From Bacteroidota bacterium (GTDB lineage Bacteria > Bacteroidota > Bacteroidia > Bacteroidales > VadinHA17), in contig JAUVHQ010000127.1 of NCBI GenBank assembly GCA_030593185.1, positions 1-6,490 on the forward strand: 6,490 bases of DNA, written 5' to 3'. Positions within the stretch are counted from its first letter, which is position 1, and each line of letters begins with the position of its first letter. This document shows positions 1-6,255 of the stretch, in pieces. The position numbers were made by a program, and so were the translations under genes. The notes under the pieces were generated by a model. The model had not been told where the DNA came from and searched no databases. It worked only from the letters and a program-made list of their open reading frames with translations.

Positions 1-565
1 ATCGGGGACTTTTACCAACAAAAAAGAGCAGGGAAAAATAAGTTACTGCAGGAATACATTCACTCAGGAACATCCAGCGCCAGTTGTTCTCACCTGTATT
101 AAGCAACATCCAATCTGAAAAGAAAGCAACAAGGATACCAACTACAATAGCCAGTTGAAATGTCAGGGTTAATCTGCCACGATAAGCGGGAGGGGATATT
201 TCTGAAATATATGCCGGTGACAATACGGAAGCACCACCGATAGCCAAACCACCGATAAAACGGAAAATCACAAACATTGTAAGATCGATAGATATTCCGG
301 TACCAATAGCTGAGATCAGGAAAAACAGTGCCATCAGTTTCAACATCAGTCGTCGTCCGAAAACATCGCCCGGACGCCCGATTGCAATGGCTCCCACGAT
401 ACAACCAATAAGAGCAGAACTGACTGCCCAGCCCTGCATAGCCCCGGAAAGGTTAAAATGTTGTGTAAAAAAAGGCATGGCACCATTAATAACTGCAGTA
501 TCAAAGCCAAACAGTAAGCCGCCAAGAGCAGCAACAAAAGTGTAAAGAATAAGTTTCCTGTTCAT
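1..565 (-). CDS. Sugar-porter family MFS permease, N-terminal 188 residues (3' end outside window)
   Basis: This is the start of an inner-membrane sugar transporter of the XylE/GLUT-like sugar-porter branch of the major facilitator superfamily, probably a sugar:proton symporter. The ATG at 563-565 gives MNRKLILYTFVAALGG, and the frame stays open to the window edge. Family motifs are clear: FGFDTAVINGA in TM1 (residues 19-29), a motif-A loop GRPGDVFGRR (63-72), RFIGGLAIGG in TM4 (102-111), PAYISEI followed by RGRL (117-132), QLAIVVGI in TM5 (137-144) and WRWMF (162-166). Asp22 and Arg102 align with XylE D27 and R133, the proton-coupling pair, and Gln137 with the sugar-contacting Q168. The motif-A loop has Val68 where a basic residue usually follows Asp. 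About half of a normal ~450-residue protein is present. Its position after two fucosidases suggests uptake of a released monosaccharide, but the substrate cannot be read from this fragment. It lies 273 bp after the GH29 gene, so cotranscription is uncertain. Confidence 0.93.
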   Translation of the reverse strand, partial: MNRKLILYTFVAALGGLLFGFDTAVINGAMPFFTQHFNLSGAMQGWAVSSALIGCIVGAIAIGRPGDVFGRRLMLKLMALFFLISAIGTGISIDLTMFVIFRFIGGLAIGGASVLSPAYISEISPPAYRGRLTLTFQLAIVVGILVAFFSDWMLLNTGENNWRWMFLSECIPAVTYFSLLFFVGKSPR

Positions 566-685
566 AATATGATTTTTAGATTATTTTGTGTCTGTCCATA
601 AAGTCAAACAGATTTTGAATTGAAGCACCAAATAACAAAAAACAAATAATAAATAATAAATAAATTTCAAATATCAATTATCAAA

Positions 686-722
686 CCTGCCCGCCATACC
701 AATGGAACTTTGGGCAGGCGGG
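686..722. repeat. G/C-rich central hairpin of the 623-785 element, with two competing pairings
   Basis: CCTGCCC (686-692) is the exact complement of GGGCAGG (712-718), which gives a 7-bp stem with a 19-nt loop. The overlapping words CCCGCC (690-695) and GGCGGG (717-722) give an alternative 6-bp stem. The two pairings are mutually exclusive. No T-run follows on either strand, so this is not a standard intrinsic terminator. It is probably the apex of the larger palindrome. Confidence 0.65.
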
Positions 723-735
723 TGACCGAAACAAT

Positions 736-765
736 TTTGAATATTGAGACTTTGAATATTGAGAT
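736..765. repeat. Two tandem 15-bp units in the right arm of the 623-785 element
   Basis: The 15-bp unit TTTGAATATTGAGA followed by C or T occurs twice back to back (736-750 and 751-765), differing only in the last base. The array lies inside the palindromic element and probably arose by slippage within it. No function is apparent. Confidence 0.8.
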
Positions 766-819
766 TTATTTGATATTTGGTGCTTGTCATTTGTGATTTT
801 TACTATTTATTTAAATTTT

Positions 820-840
820 CAGACTTTAAAGACAGACTTT
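820..840. repeat. Short direct repeat overlapping the GH29 stop codon
   Basis: The 8-bp word CAGACTTT occurs at 820-827 and again at 833-840, 13 bp apart, and the second copy overlaps the GH29 stop (TAA, complement of 839-841). The word CTTTAAAG between them is palindromic. No stable stem with a following T-run forms, so it does not support a terminator call. It may be chance in A/T-rich DNA. Confidence 0.4.
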
Positions 841-2287
841 ATTTAGGAGCATTATATAGTTCAATATTAGAAATAAGAGGAGAAGCTTTGGATCGTATAA
901 TATTAAGCCGGACTCTGGAAGTTTTTACCGTTGGCAGTCTCAAAATTCTTTTATAGCCAATAGTAGTTTCCGATGCCAGCAGCTTCCAATTATCTTCCAC
1001 CATGGCTTCCAGTGTAAACTCCTGAACACGTTGTCCGAGCTGAATATATTCCTGAATAAGGAAACGGTTAAATTCAACCGGTTCTTCCAGATCGATCACC
1101 AGGGAAGCATCTATGATATTGTTTTCAGTAGCCCAATAAGTTCTCCTTTTCCCGTCATTTACATTGGATGCCCGGTACCGACGGGAATTCCCGCGAATGT
1201 TTGTTACAGTTACCTTTTTACCACCGGCAAGTTCTATAGCAAAATCTGCCTTTAGCGTTTCAGCAAGTTTATATACCTGTTCAACATCCTTTTCGTGGAT
1301 CAGTCCCCTGTTATCGACCGGAAAGTTCAGGAGCAGATTAGCATTCCTGCCAACCGATTGATAATAAATATCAAGCAACTGCGGCAAACTTTTAACCCGG
1401 TTATCTTCCGAAGGATGATAATACCATCCCGGCCGTATAGAAACATCAACTTCAGCCGGCACCCAATAAGTTCCATCTTCATGTCCTGATCTCAATTCTT
1501 TATACCGTGGCCATCCGGGCCAGGCTTCATCCCGTCGTAACAGGCACCAGTTAGTTTCATTTGCCCAGCCCTGCTCATTACCAACCCATCGTATATCCGG
1601 ACCTGCATCACTGAAGATCACAGCATTTGGCTGAAGTTCTCTTACAATCTCAAAAGTGTTTGGCCAGTCGTAGTATGTTTTCCTGTTTACCTTTCTGTCC
1701 TCATCCGCCCCGTCATAGTATCCGGTACCTCCGTTTGCTCCATCGATCCAGAACTCAAATATTTCTCCATAATTTGTAAGCAGTTCCGTTAGCTGATTAC
1801 GATAATATGTAATGTACTCAGGGCTCCCGTAATCAGCATGGTTCCTGTCCCAGGGTGAAAGGTACAATCCCATTTTCAAACCATATTCTTTACATGCTTC
1901 AGACAGTTCCTTCACAACATCTCCTTTTCCATCCTTCCAGGGGGAATTCTTCACCGAATGATCAGTATATTTTGAGGGCCACAAGCAAAAACCATCGTGA
2001 TGTTTAGCTGTAAGAATGATTCCTTTCATACCTGCCTCTTTGCATACGCGAGCCCACTGGCGGCAATCCAGTTCTGCCGGATTGAACAACTCAGGTGATT
2101 CATCACCATATCCCCATTCCATATTGGTAAAAGTGTTCATATTGAAATGAACAAAAGCATAATATTCCATTTGGTGCCAGGCCAGATGTCTCTCAGATGG
2201 TACAGGACCAAAAGGTTCCGGAGGGTCGGCTTTCCGGCATCCGGTTATTAATACAAGAATTAGCAATAACAAATTCGTTTTTTTCAT
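839..2287 (-). CDS. GH29 alpha-L-fucosidase lipoprotein with C-terminal discoidin/CBM32-like domain
   Basis: This 482-residue exo-acting enzyme is predicted to remove terminal alpha-L-fucose from glycans by a retaining mechanism. The ATG start gives a lipoprotein signal (MKKTNLLLLILVLITGC) with a lipobox ending at Cys17, so the protein is probably membrane-anchored in the periplasm or on the cell surface. The GH29 barrel covers about residues 30-345 with hallmark blocks FVHFNMNTFTNMEWG (45-59), TAKHHDGFCLWPS (93-105), GLYLSPWDRN (140-149) and FEFWIDGANGG (177-187). Asp182 in the last block is the likely nucleophile. Glu238 in RWVGNEQG (233-240) is a plausible acid/base by analogy with GH29 subfamily B enzymes, which are mostly alpha-1,3/1,4-fucosidases. 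Residues about 368-480 resemble an F5/8-type-C (CBM32-like) domain, with SNVNDGKRRTYWAT near its start and a closing LISNIELYN strand. The subfamily assignment is from motif resemblance. The gene is 198 bp downstream of the DUF6786-like gene on the same strand. Confidence 0.94.
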   Translation of the reverse strand: MKKTNLLLLILVLITGCRKADPPEPFGPVPSERHLAWHQMEYYAFVHFNMNTFTNMEWGYGDESPELFNPAELDCRQWARVCKEAGMKGIILTAKHHDGFCLWPSKYTDHSVKNSPWKDGKGDVVKELSEACKEYGLKMGLYLSPWDRNHADYGSPEYITYYRNQLTELLTNYGEIFEFWIDGANGGTGYYDGADEDRKVNRKTYYDWPNTFEIVRELQPNAVIFSDAGPDIRWVGNEQGWANETNWCLLRRDEAWPGWPRYKELRSGHEDGTYWVPAEVDVSIRPGWYYHPSEDNRVKSLPQLLDIYYQSVGRNANLLLNFPVDNRGLIHEKDVEQVYKLAETLKADFAIELAGGKKVTVTNIRGNSRRYRASNVNDGKRRTYWATENNIIDASLVIDLEEPVEFNRFLIQEYIQLGQRVQEFTLEAMVEDNWKLLASETTIGYKRILRLPTVKTSRVRLNIIRSKASPLISNIELYNAPK

Positions 2288-2372
2288 CTGCTGATTTCTA
2301 ATATAAATTATAAATATAGAACTATGAGCTCAGTCCGAAAAGTCTTTTTAGCCACCCCGGTACAGTCATTCC

Positions 2373-2446
2373 CTGTTAAATATTGCCCGCCCTGTGTAAT
2401 TGCGTTGCACCACTTCGTGGATTACACAGGGCAAGCAATTTCACAG
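2373..2446 (-). repeat. Long intergenic hairpin between the DUF6786-like and GH29 genes
   Basis: The core arms are 2382-2400 and 2421-2439, 19 nt each. On the plus strand 17 of 19 positions pair and the other two are C/A mismatches. In minus-strand RNA those two become G-U pairs, so the stem closes fully in the transcript of this operon. An outer extension (2373-2381 with 2440-2446) pairs imperfectly with a small bulge. The 20-nt loop holds its own mini-hairpin CCAC-TTC-GTGG (2410-2420). The hairpin begins about 40 bp after the DUF6786-like stop. There is no U-run after it in the direction of transcription, so it does not look like a standard terminator. An mRNA-stabilising or processing element, or a dispersed REP-like repeat, fits better. 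Confidence 0.75.
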
Positions 2447-2471
2447 TGTAAACTTCCTTACGGGGCAGGCG
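2384..2471. repeat. Repeat words shared with the 623-785 element
   Basis: TGCCCGCC (2384-2391) and GGGCAGGCG (2463-2471) also occur, in the same order and orientation, at 688-695 and 712-720 in the gap before the permease gene. Here they are about 70 bp apart and bracket most of the long hairpin instead of forming a short stem. The match suggests that both gaps carry related repeat DNA, but the words are short. Confidence 0.45.
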
Positions 2472-2485
2472 AAGACTCAAAAAAC

Positions 2486-3733
2486 TCACCAAGCCTGTTT
2501 AATCTCATCAAGAGTAACACCCAGGATATCGGATGATAACCTGTTTAGCAGATCTTCCGGTCCTGTAAAATGAAAAACCATATGATGATGGGTTATATTT
2601 TCTCCTTTTTCCAGAAAGGCAGCCGGTGAAGAACTTTCAATTTCATAGAACGGACCCATCTGGCTGCCATCCTCCAACGGACCATCATTATAAGCATTCA
2701 TTACATCACCAATAAAAGGATTTTCCTGCCATGGCCAGAGCTGGTTTACATAATCGGCATCTCTTTCAGGAACTGAATATTTTACTATTGTCAGCACCCT
2801 GTTTTCAGCATCATAGCTCCCGGCAACAGGCTTTACTCTGTTTTGTGAGAGCCCCAGTTTTCTCCTTTTATTTCCGTCAACTCTGAAAAAGATCACATCG
2901 TTAGAATACTTAATGCGTTCAGGTGTTATCTCTCCGAAATAATTGGTAGTGGCAATTGGTCCAATATCTTTCTCATCCCCTTCCCGGAACGGGATAACAA
3001 CGGTGATATGATCACTGGGAGAGAACATGTTTAACATCCATATTGAGAGTGTTCCGGTTTCCCTGGTCCAGGCATTGTCACCGGTATTTGTCATTATATT
3101 CTCCGAACCGTAACCAACCCAATTAACATTCCCGGGAATTTTTATCCCCAGAAGATCATTTACCTTTTCGGTATCGAACAGATTAATATTACGGTTGATC
3201 AGTAAACTAAACTCCGATCCTGAATAATTCTTAAGTGTCATCTCTTTCTGCATCTCTACTTTACTTTGAGATTTGGAAATTAATTCCCATGGCTCAGTAT
3301 CAACAGGTGCAGGTGTAAACCAATTGGCATAATTCATCTCACCTCCGGGTTTGAAAAACACTGAGAATTGTCCTCCTTCCGGACCGATCCACAGCCGATC
3401 CTCTCCACCATAGCCATTCATATGATCAAGGATAGTATCAGATTCAAGCAGGTTGTAATTGATCCAGCCAAAGCTTTTTCCTTCAAGCCCTTCGGCTGTA
3501 CTTGTGAAAACCTTACCCTGATACCGGGGAGAAACAATTACCTGTGCTTTATCTTCGTTCCCGGACAGTACGATCATATCTCCCTGTTTCTCTAAAAAGT
3601 TAAGATCATACCCAAAAGTTCCCTTTTCAAAAGTGAGCTCATCCTTTTTATGCCCATTACCCCCGGAGCAGGAGAAAAGAACAGTCATTACGAGCATTAG
3701 GCCAAAAACATAATAAATGCCTGGTTTTTTCAT
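2486..3733 (-). CDS. DUF6786-like lipoprotein of unknown function
   Basis: This 415-residue protein begins MKKPGIYYVFGLMLVMTVLFSC, a lipoprotein signal with Cys22 as the likely lipidated residue, although Phe at -2 makes the lipobox slightly atypical. It therefore acts outside the inner membrane. The body resembles the DUF6786 family found mainly in Bacteroidota. The strongest block is GYGGEDRLWIGPEGGQFSVF (107-126). Later blocks are VGYGSENIMTNTG (206-218), FYEIESSSPAAF (362-373) and THHHMVFHFTG (381-391). A glycine-rich GPEGGQ block, a late E-I-E-S-S-S-P strand and a histidine strand near the end recall galactose-mutarotase-like beta-supersandwich folds. That would suit sugar binding or epimerisation, but this is an inference from pattern alone. 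No catalytic residues can be assigned. It sits between two fucosidase genes, 92 bp after GH95 and 198 bp before GH29, which suggests a role in handling the same glycan. The family name is from memory and could not be checked. Confidence 0.8.
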   Translation of the reverse strand: MKKPGIYYVFGLMLVMTVLFSCSGGNGHKKDELTFEKGTFGYDLNFLEKQGDMIVLSGNEDKAQVIVSPRYQGKVFTSTAEGLEGKSFGWINYNLLESDTILDHMNGYGGEDRLWIGPEGGQFSVFFKPGGEMNYANWFTPAPVDTEPWELISKSQSKVEMQKEMTLKNYSGSEFSLLINRNINLFDTEKVNDLLGIKIPGNVNWVGYGSENIMTNTGDNAWTRETGTLSIWMLNMFSPSDHITVVIPFREGDEKDIGPIATTNYFGEITPERIKYSNDVIFFRVDGNKRRKLGLSQNRVKPVAGSYDAENRVLTIVKYSVPERDADYVNQLWPWQENPFIGDVMNAYNDGPLEDGSQMGPFYEIESSSPAAFLEKGENITHHHMVFHFTGPEDLLNRLSSDILGVTLDEIKQAW

Positions 3734-3825
3734 TGTCGGATTTTTTTGATTAACAGTTAATTTTTCATTTTCAGAAATTGAATTGAAATTAGCATTAATT
3801 AAAATTACGCTGAATATTTTTTTAT
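3734..3825. other. 92-bp A/T-rich gap between the GH95 and DUF6786-like genes
   Basis: This spacer is almost entirely A/T. It holds a short palindrome, ATTAAC-A-GTTAAT (3749-3761), whose single-base centre makes it a poor RNA hairpin but a possible protein-binding dyad. I see no Bacteroidota-type promoter (TAnnTTTG) on the minus strand, no strong terminator and no repeat like those in the other gaps. The simplest reading is read-through from GH95 with an A/T-rich translation leader for the next gene. Confidence 0.5.
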
Positions 3826-6144
3826 TTATTGCATTGTATCAGCAAGCATTTCCGGAGTGATAATAAATTCTTCGTCTTTAACTGTTTCTTTTGCAAAACG
3901 TTTCCCTTTGTATAACACTTCACAGCTCTTGCCTGCTAATGATTTTATCCGGGCTGAAACAAGTTGTCCCTCATCCCACTTCATGTCTATTTCAAATCCG
4001 CCTCTTGCTCTTACTCCTTTGATCTCTCCATCTTTCCATGCCGAAGGAAGAGCAGGCAGCAATTCTATCTCACCTCCGTGCGATTGAATCAGCATTTCAA
4101 CAATACCGGAACAACCACCAAAATTACCATCAATCTGAAACGGAGGATGTGTATCGAGCATACTGGGCAAAGTTGATTTTGAAAGAAGCGCTCTTACATT
4201 ACTATAAGCCTTTTCCTGATCTTTCAGTCTTGCATAGAAATTAATTATCCAGGCTCTGCTCCATCCGGTATGACCACCTCCATGTTTCAACCTGTATTCT
4301 AATACTTTTTTTGCTGCTTCCATAAGATCCGGAGTTTCCTGCCATGTAAACAAATTAGCGGGAAACAAACCATAGAGATGCGACATATGCCGGTGACCCG
4401 GTTCTGCTTCTTCAAAATCCTGCGACCATTCCATAATCCTACCGTCTTTCCCAATTTTAACCGGTGTTAGCTTATCAAGGATATTCAGTATTTCATATTT
4501 GAATATCATATTGGTATCAAGTAGTTCCGATGCTTTAACTGTTGAAAGGAGATGATCCTGTATTATCTGGTGATCCATTGAAGGGCCCATACACAAACTT
4601 GCCCTTTCGCCGTTTGGAGTGATAAATGAATTCTCAGGTGAAATGGAAGGACCGGAAACAAGCAAGCCGGTTTTTGGCTCCTCCACCAGAAAGTCAAGGT
4701 AAAACTCAGCTGCTTCCTTCATAATGGGATAGGCAGTGTTCTTCAGGAAAGCAAGATCTTGTGTGTATAAGTAATGCTCCCACAGATGCCTGGAGAGCCA
4801 CCCAACTGCCATGGGCCAGGCTCCGTATTTCGGATATCCGAAACAGGTGGTAAAAAACCATGCATCAGAAGTATGATGAGCGGTAAACCCATCGGAACCA
4901 TACAGAGTTCGTGCCGTTTTCCTGCCATTTGGTATAAGCTTTTCAATAAAATTAAATAAAGGATAGCTACACTCAGAAAGGTTAGTGACCTCAGCGGGCC
5001 AGTAATTCATCTGCAGGTTAATATTAATATGGTAATCCGAGTTCCATGGCGGTTTTATCCCGTCAACCCATATACCCTGTAGATTCGCCGGCATACATCC
5101 CGGTCTTGAGCTGGATATCAAAAGGTATCTGCCAAATTGTACATACAAAGAGATCAGCGATGGGTCGACGGCACCAATTTTCAAAGCTTCCAGCCTCTCA
5201 TCTGTCGGGAAATATTCGGCCTGCGAACTTCCGAGGTTAATAGAAAACCTGTTAAACCATGATTGATATTCAGCAATATGGTTACGCCTGACTTCCGTAT
5301 AAGCCCTCCCAAGAGCTGCTTCCATTAGCTTTTTGCTTTGAGTAAACGGATCACCACCGGAATAATCCGTTGCCACTGTAATAACAAGCAATAATGAATC
5401 AGAAGATTTAACAAGAATGTTCTGCTTATCTGCAGTAACCTCTCCACTTCCTGAGATCACTTTTACGCGTCCGCAGAAACGGACTCCTTTTTTCTTTCCG
5501 GCCATCCCCAGTATAATAATTTCATTATCTGTGACCTGGATATCCAATTCAGAACCTTCTCTGTCAAAAGAGATCATTGCATTAATTATTCCGGAATTAT
5601 TTGCTGTGATTTTATAATATATAGCCTGATCAACTGCAGAACTGAAAGTCTCCCTGGTAAATTCAGTTTTTTCAATTTTATATCTGATAGTTGCAATCGC
5701 CGTTTCAAGGTCCAGCTCCCGATAGTAATCCTTTGCGTTGTTATGATCCGGAAAATCAATGGTAAGATGTCCCAGTTCCTGGTATGTATTGGTGCCGGAG
5801 GGCAACCGATCACCCATAACTTTTTCAGCTGCAAGCTTTTCAGCTTCTTTGTATTTCCCGTCAAATAATAATTGTCGTATCTCTTTTACATATTTATATG
5901 CTCCTTTGCTATCTAAGTACTCCCCGTCATGGCTCCAGATACTTTCTTCATTCAGTACTATTCTTTCAGATTGTACACCACCATAAATCATAGCGCCAAT
6001 ACGTCCGTTTCCAATTGGCATACCATGATCCCAACGTAATGCGGGTTGGCGGTACCAAAGTTTCAGTGTTTTTTGCTTGTCCTGTGAACCGGAAGGCAAG
6101 ACAAAAATCATCCCCACAAGCAGGATTAATATTGATCTGACCAT
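3826..6144 (-). CDS. GH95 alpha-L-fucosidase-type glycoside hydrolase, secreted
   Basis: This 772-residue inverting exo-enzyme is predicted to release alpha-L-fucose, typically alpha-1,2-linked to galactose. I chose the ATG at 6142-6144. The frame extends upstream only to a TTG (6175-6177), and the ATG gives a compact signal peptide (MVRSILILLVGMIFVLPSGS) with no lipobox cysteine, implying a soluble periplasmic protein. Numbering from the ATG, the N-terminal beta domain opens with LWYRQPALRWDHGMPIGNGR (29-48). The helical (alpha/alpha) barrel carries NLQGIW (354-359), DYHININLQMNYW (370-382), GPSISPENSF (498-507), GHRHMSHLYGLFP (583-595), GHTGWSRAW (624-632) and HPPFQIDGNFGG (666-677). By analogy with B. 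bifidum AfcA, Glu504 is the catalytic acid (E566), Asn374 and Asn376 are the water-activating pair (N421/N423), and Asp672 matches D766. His372, two residues before the first Asn, is the residue I recall as kept in fucosidases and replaced by Thr in a GH95 alpha-L-galactosidase. Length and ends look complete. The gene is 111 bp downstream of GH172. Confidence 0.95.
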   Translation of the reverse strand: MVRSILILLVGMIFVLPSGSQDKQKTLKLWYRQPALRWDHGMPIGNGRIGAMIYGGVQSERIVLNEESIWSHDGEYLDSKGAYKYVKEIRQLLFDGKYKEAEKLAAEKVMGDRLPSGTNTYQELGHLTIDFPDHNNAKDYYRELDLETAIATIRYKIEKTEFTRETFSSAVDQAIYYKITANNSGIINAMISFDREGSELDIQVTDNEIIILGMAGKKKGVRFCGRVKVISGSGEVTADKQNILVKSSDSLLLVITVATDYSGGDPFTQSKKLMEAALGRAYTEVRRNHIAEYQSWFNRFSINLGSSQAEYFPTDERLEALKIGAVDPSLISLYVQFGRYLLISSSRPGCMPANLQGIWVDGIKPPWNSDYHININLQMNYWPAEVTNLSECSYPLFNFIEKLIPNGRKTARTLYGSDGFTAHHTSDAWFFTTCFGYPKYGAWPMAVGWLSRHLWEHYLYTQDLAFLKNTAYPIMKEAAEFYLDFLVEEPKTGLLVSGPSISPENSFITPNGERASLCMGPSMDHQIIQDHLLSTVKASELLDTNMIFKYEILNILDKLTPVKIGKDGRIMEWSQDFEEAEPGHRHMSHLYGLFPANLFTWQETPDLMEAAKKVLEYRLKHGGGHTGWSRAWIINFYARLKDQEKAYSNVRALLSKSTLPSMLDTHPPFQIDGNFGGCSGIVEMLIQSHGGEIELLPALPSAWKDGEIKGVRARGGFEIDMKWDEGQLVSARIKSLAGKSCEVLYKGKRFAKETVKDEEFIITPEMLADTMQ

Positions 6145-6197
6145 TGTTTTTCCAAGTTTTCTCTTTTTATATATCAATGAAATCTTTTATCTTCCTT

Positions 6198-6243
6198 AGC
6201 CTCAGCCTCAGCACGCTGTCGCTGAAGCTTTAGCGTAGGCGCC
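6198..6243. repeat. Palindromic/tandem repeat cluster between the GH172 and GH95 genes
   Basis: AGCCTC occurs in tandem (6198-6212, ending AGC). The second AGCCTCAGC (6204-6212) can pair with GCTGAAGCT (6221-6229) around an 8-nt loop; the single non-Watson-Crick position is a G-U pair in minus-strand RNA. Overlapping it is a near-perfect 16-bp palindrome, CGCTGAAGCTTTAGCG (6220-6235), followed by GGCGCC (6238-6243). The two pairings compete. No U-run follows in the direction of transcription, so a terminator is not supported. GAAGCTTTAGCG-type words recur, to my recollection, as intergenic repeats in environmental Bacteroidota, but I could not search for copies. Confidence 0.6.
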
Positions 6244-6255
6244 CTTATTCCACAA

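Larger units (their letters stand above)
623..785. repeat. 163-bp imperfect palindromic element with 17-bp terminal inverted repeats
   Basis: The left end AAGCACCAAATAACAAA (623-639) and the right end TTTGATATTTGGTGCTT (769-785) are inverted repeats matching at 16 of 17 positions. The arms between them are A/T-rich and loosely complementary: runs of AAATAAT and TTTCAAATATCAA on the left, and two TTTGAATATTGAGA units on the right. The centre is G/C-rich and self-complementary. No protein is encoded and no target-site duplication is visible. The layout resembles a MITE-like or REP-like dispersed repeat. I recall similar AAGCACCAAAT-type repeats in the intergenic DNA of environmental bacteria, but could not search. 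It fills most of the gap between the GH29 stop and the permease start, so it may separate or modulate their expression. Confidence 0.72.

Noticed and set aside
99..537. Minus-strand open frames at 99-404 and 346-537 as separate small genes
   Set aside because: Both are out-of-frame readings of the permease gene. The true frame runs uninterrupted from 565 to the window edge with full sugar-porter motifs.
623..785. CRISPR array or intact insertion sequence
   Set aside because: There are no regularly spaced direct repeats with unique spacers and no transposase reading frame; only a 15-bp tandem pair and inverted arms are present.
566..838. Bacteroidota-type promoter (TAnnTTTG with upstream TTTG) for the permease
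   Set aside because: I looked on the minus strand in this gap and in the other three and found no convincing match with correct spacing; the A/T-rich repeat yields only partial look-alikes.
1031..1489. Overlapping plus-strand open frames opposite GH29
   Set aside because: They mutually overlap in different frames, lack any family motif and lie opposite a well-supported gene.
2373..2446. Intrinsic terminator after the DUF6786-like gene
   Set aside because: The stem is strong but no U-run follows it on the minus strand, and the arms and loop are longer than in a usual terminator.
2324..2536. Plus-strand 70-residue open frame across the GH29/DUF6786-like gap
   Set aside because: It crosses the long hairpin repeat and runs into the end of the DUF6786-like gene on the opposite strand, has no recognisable motif, and its composition follows the repeat.
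5586..5864. Minus-strand 92-residue open frame inside GH95
   Set aside because: It is a shifted reading of GH95, whose own frame is continuous through this stretch and encodes conserved N-terminal domain sequence, so there is no frameshift or nested gene to report.
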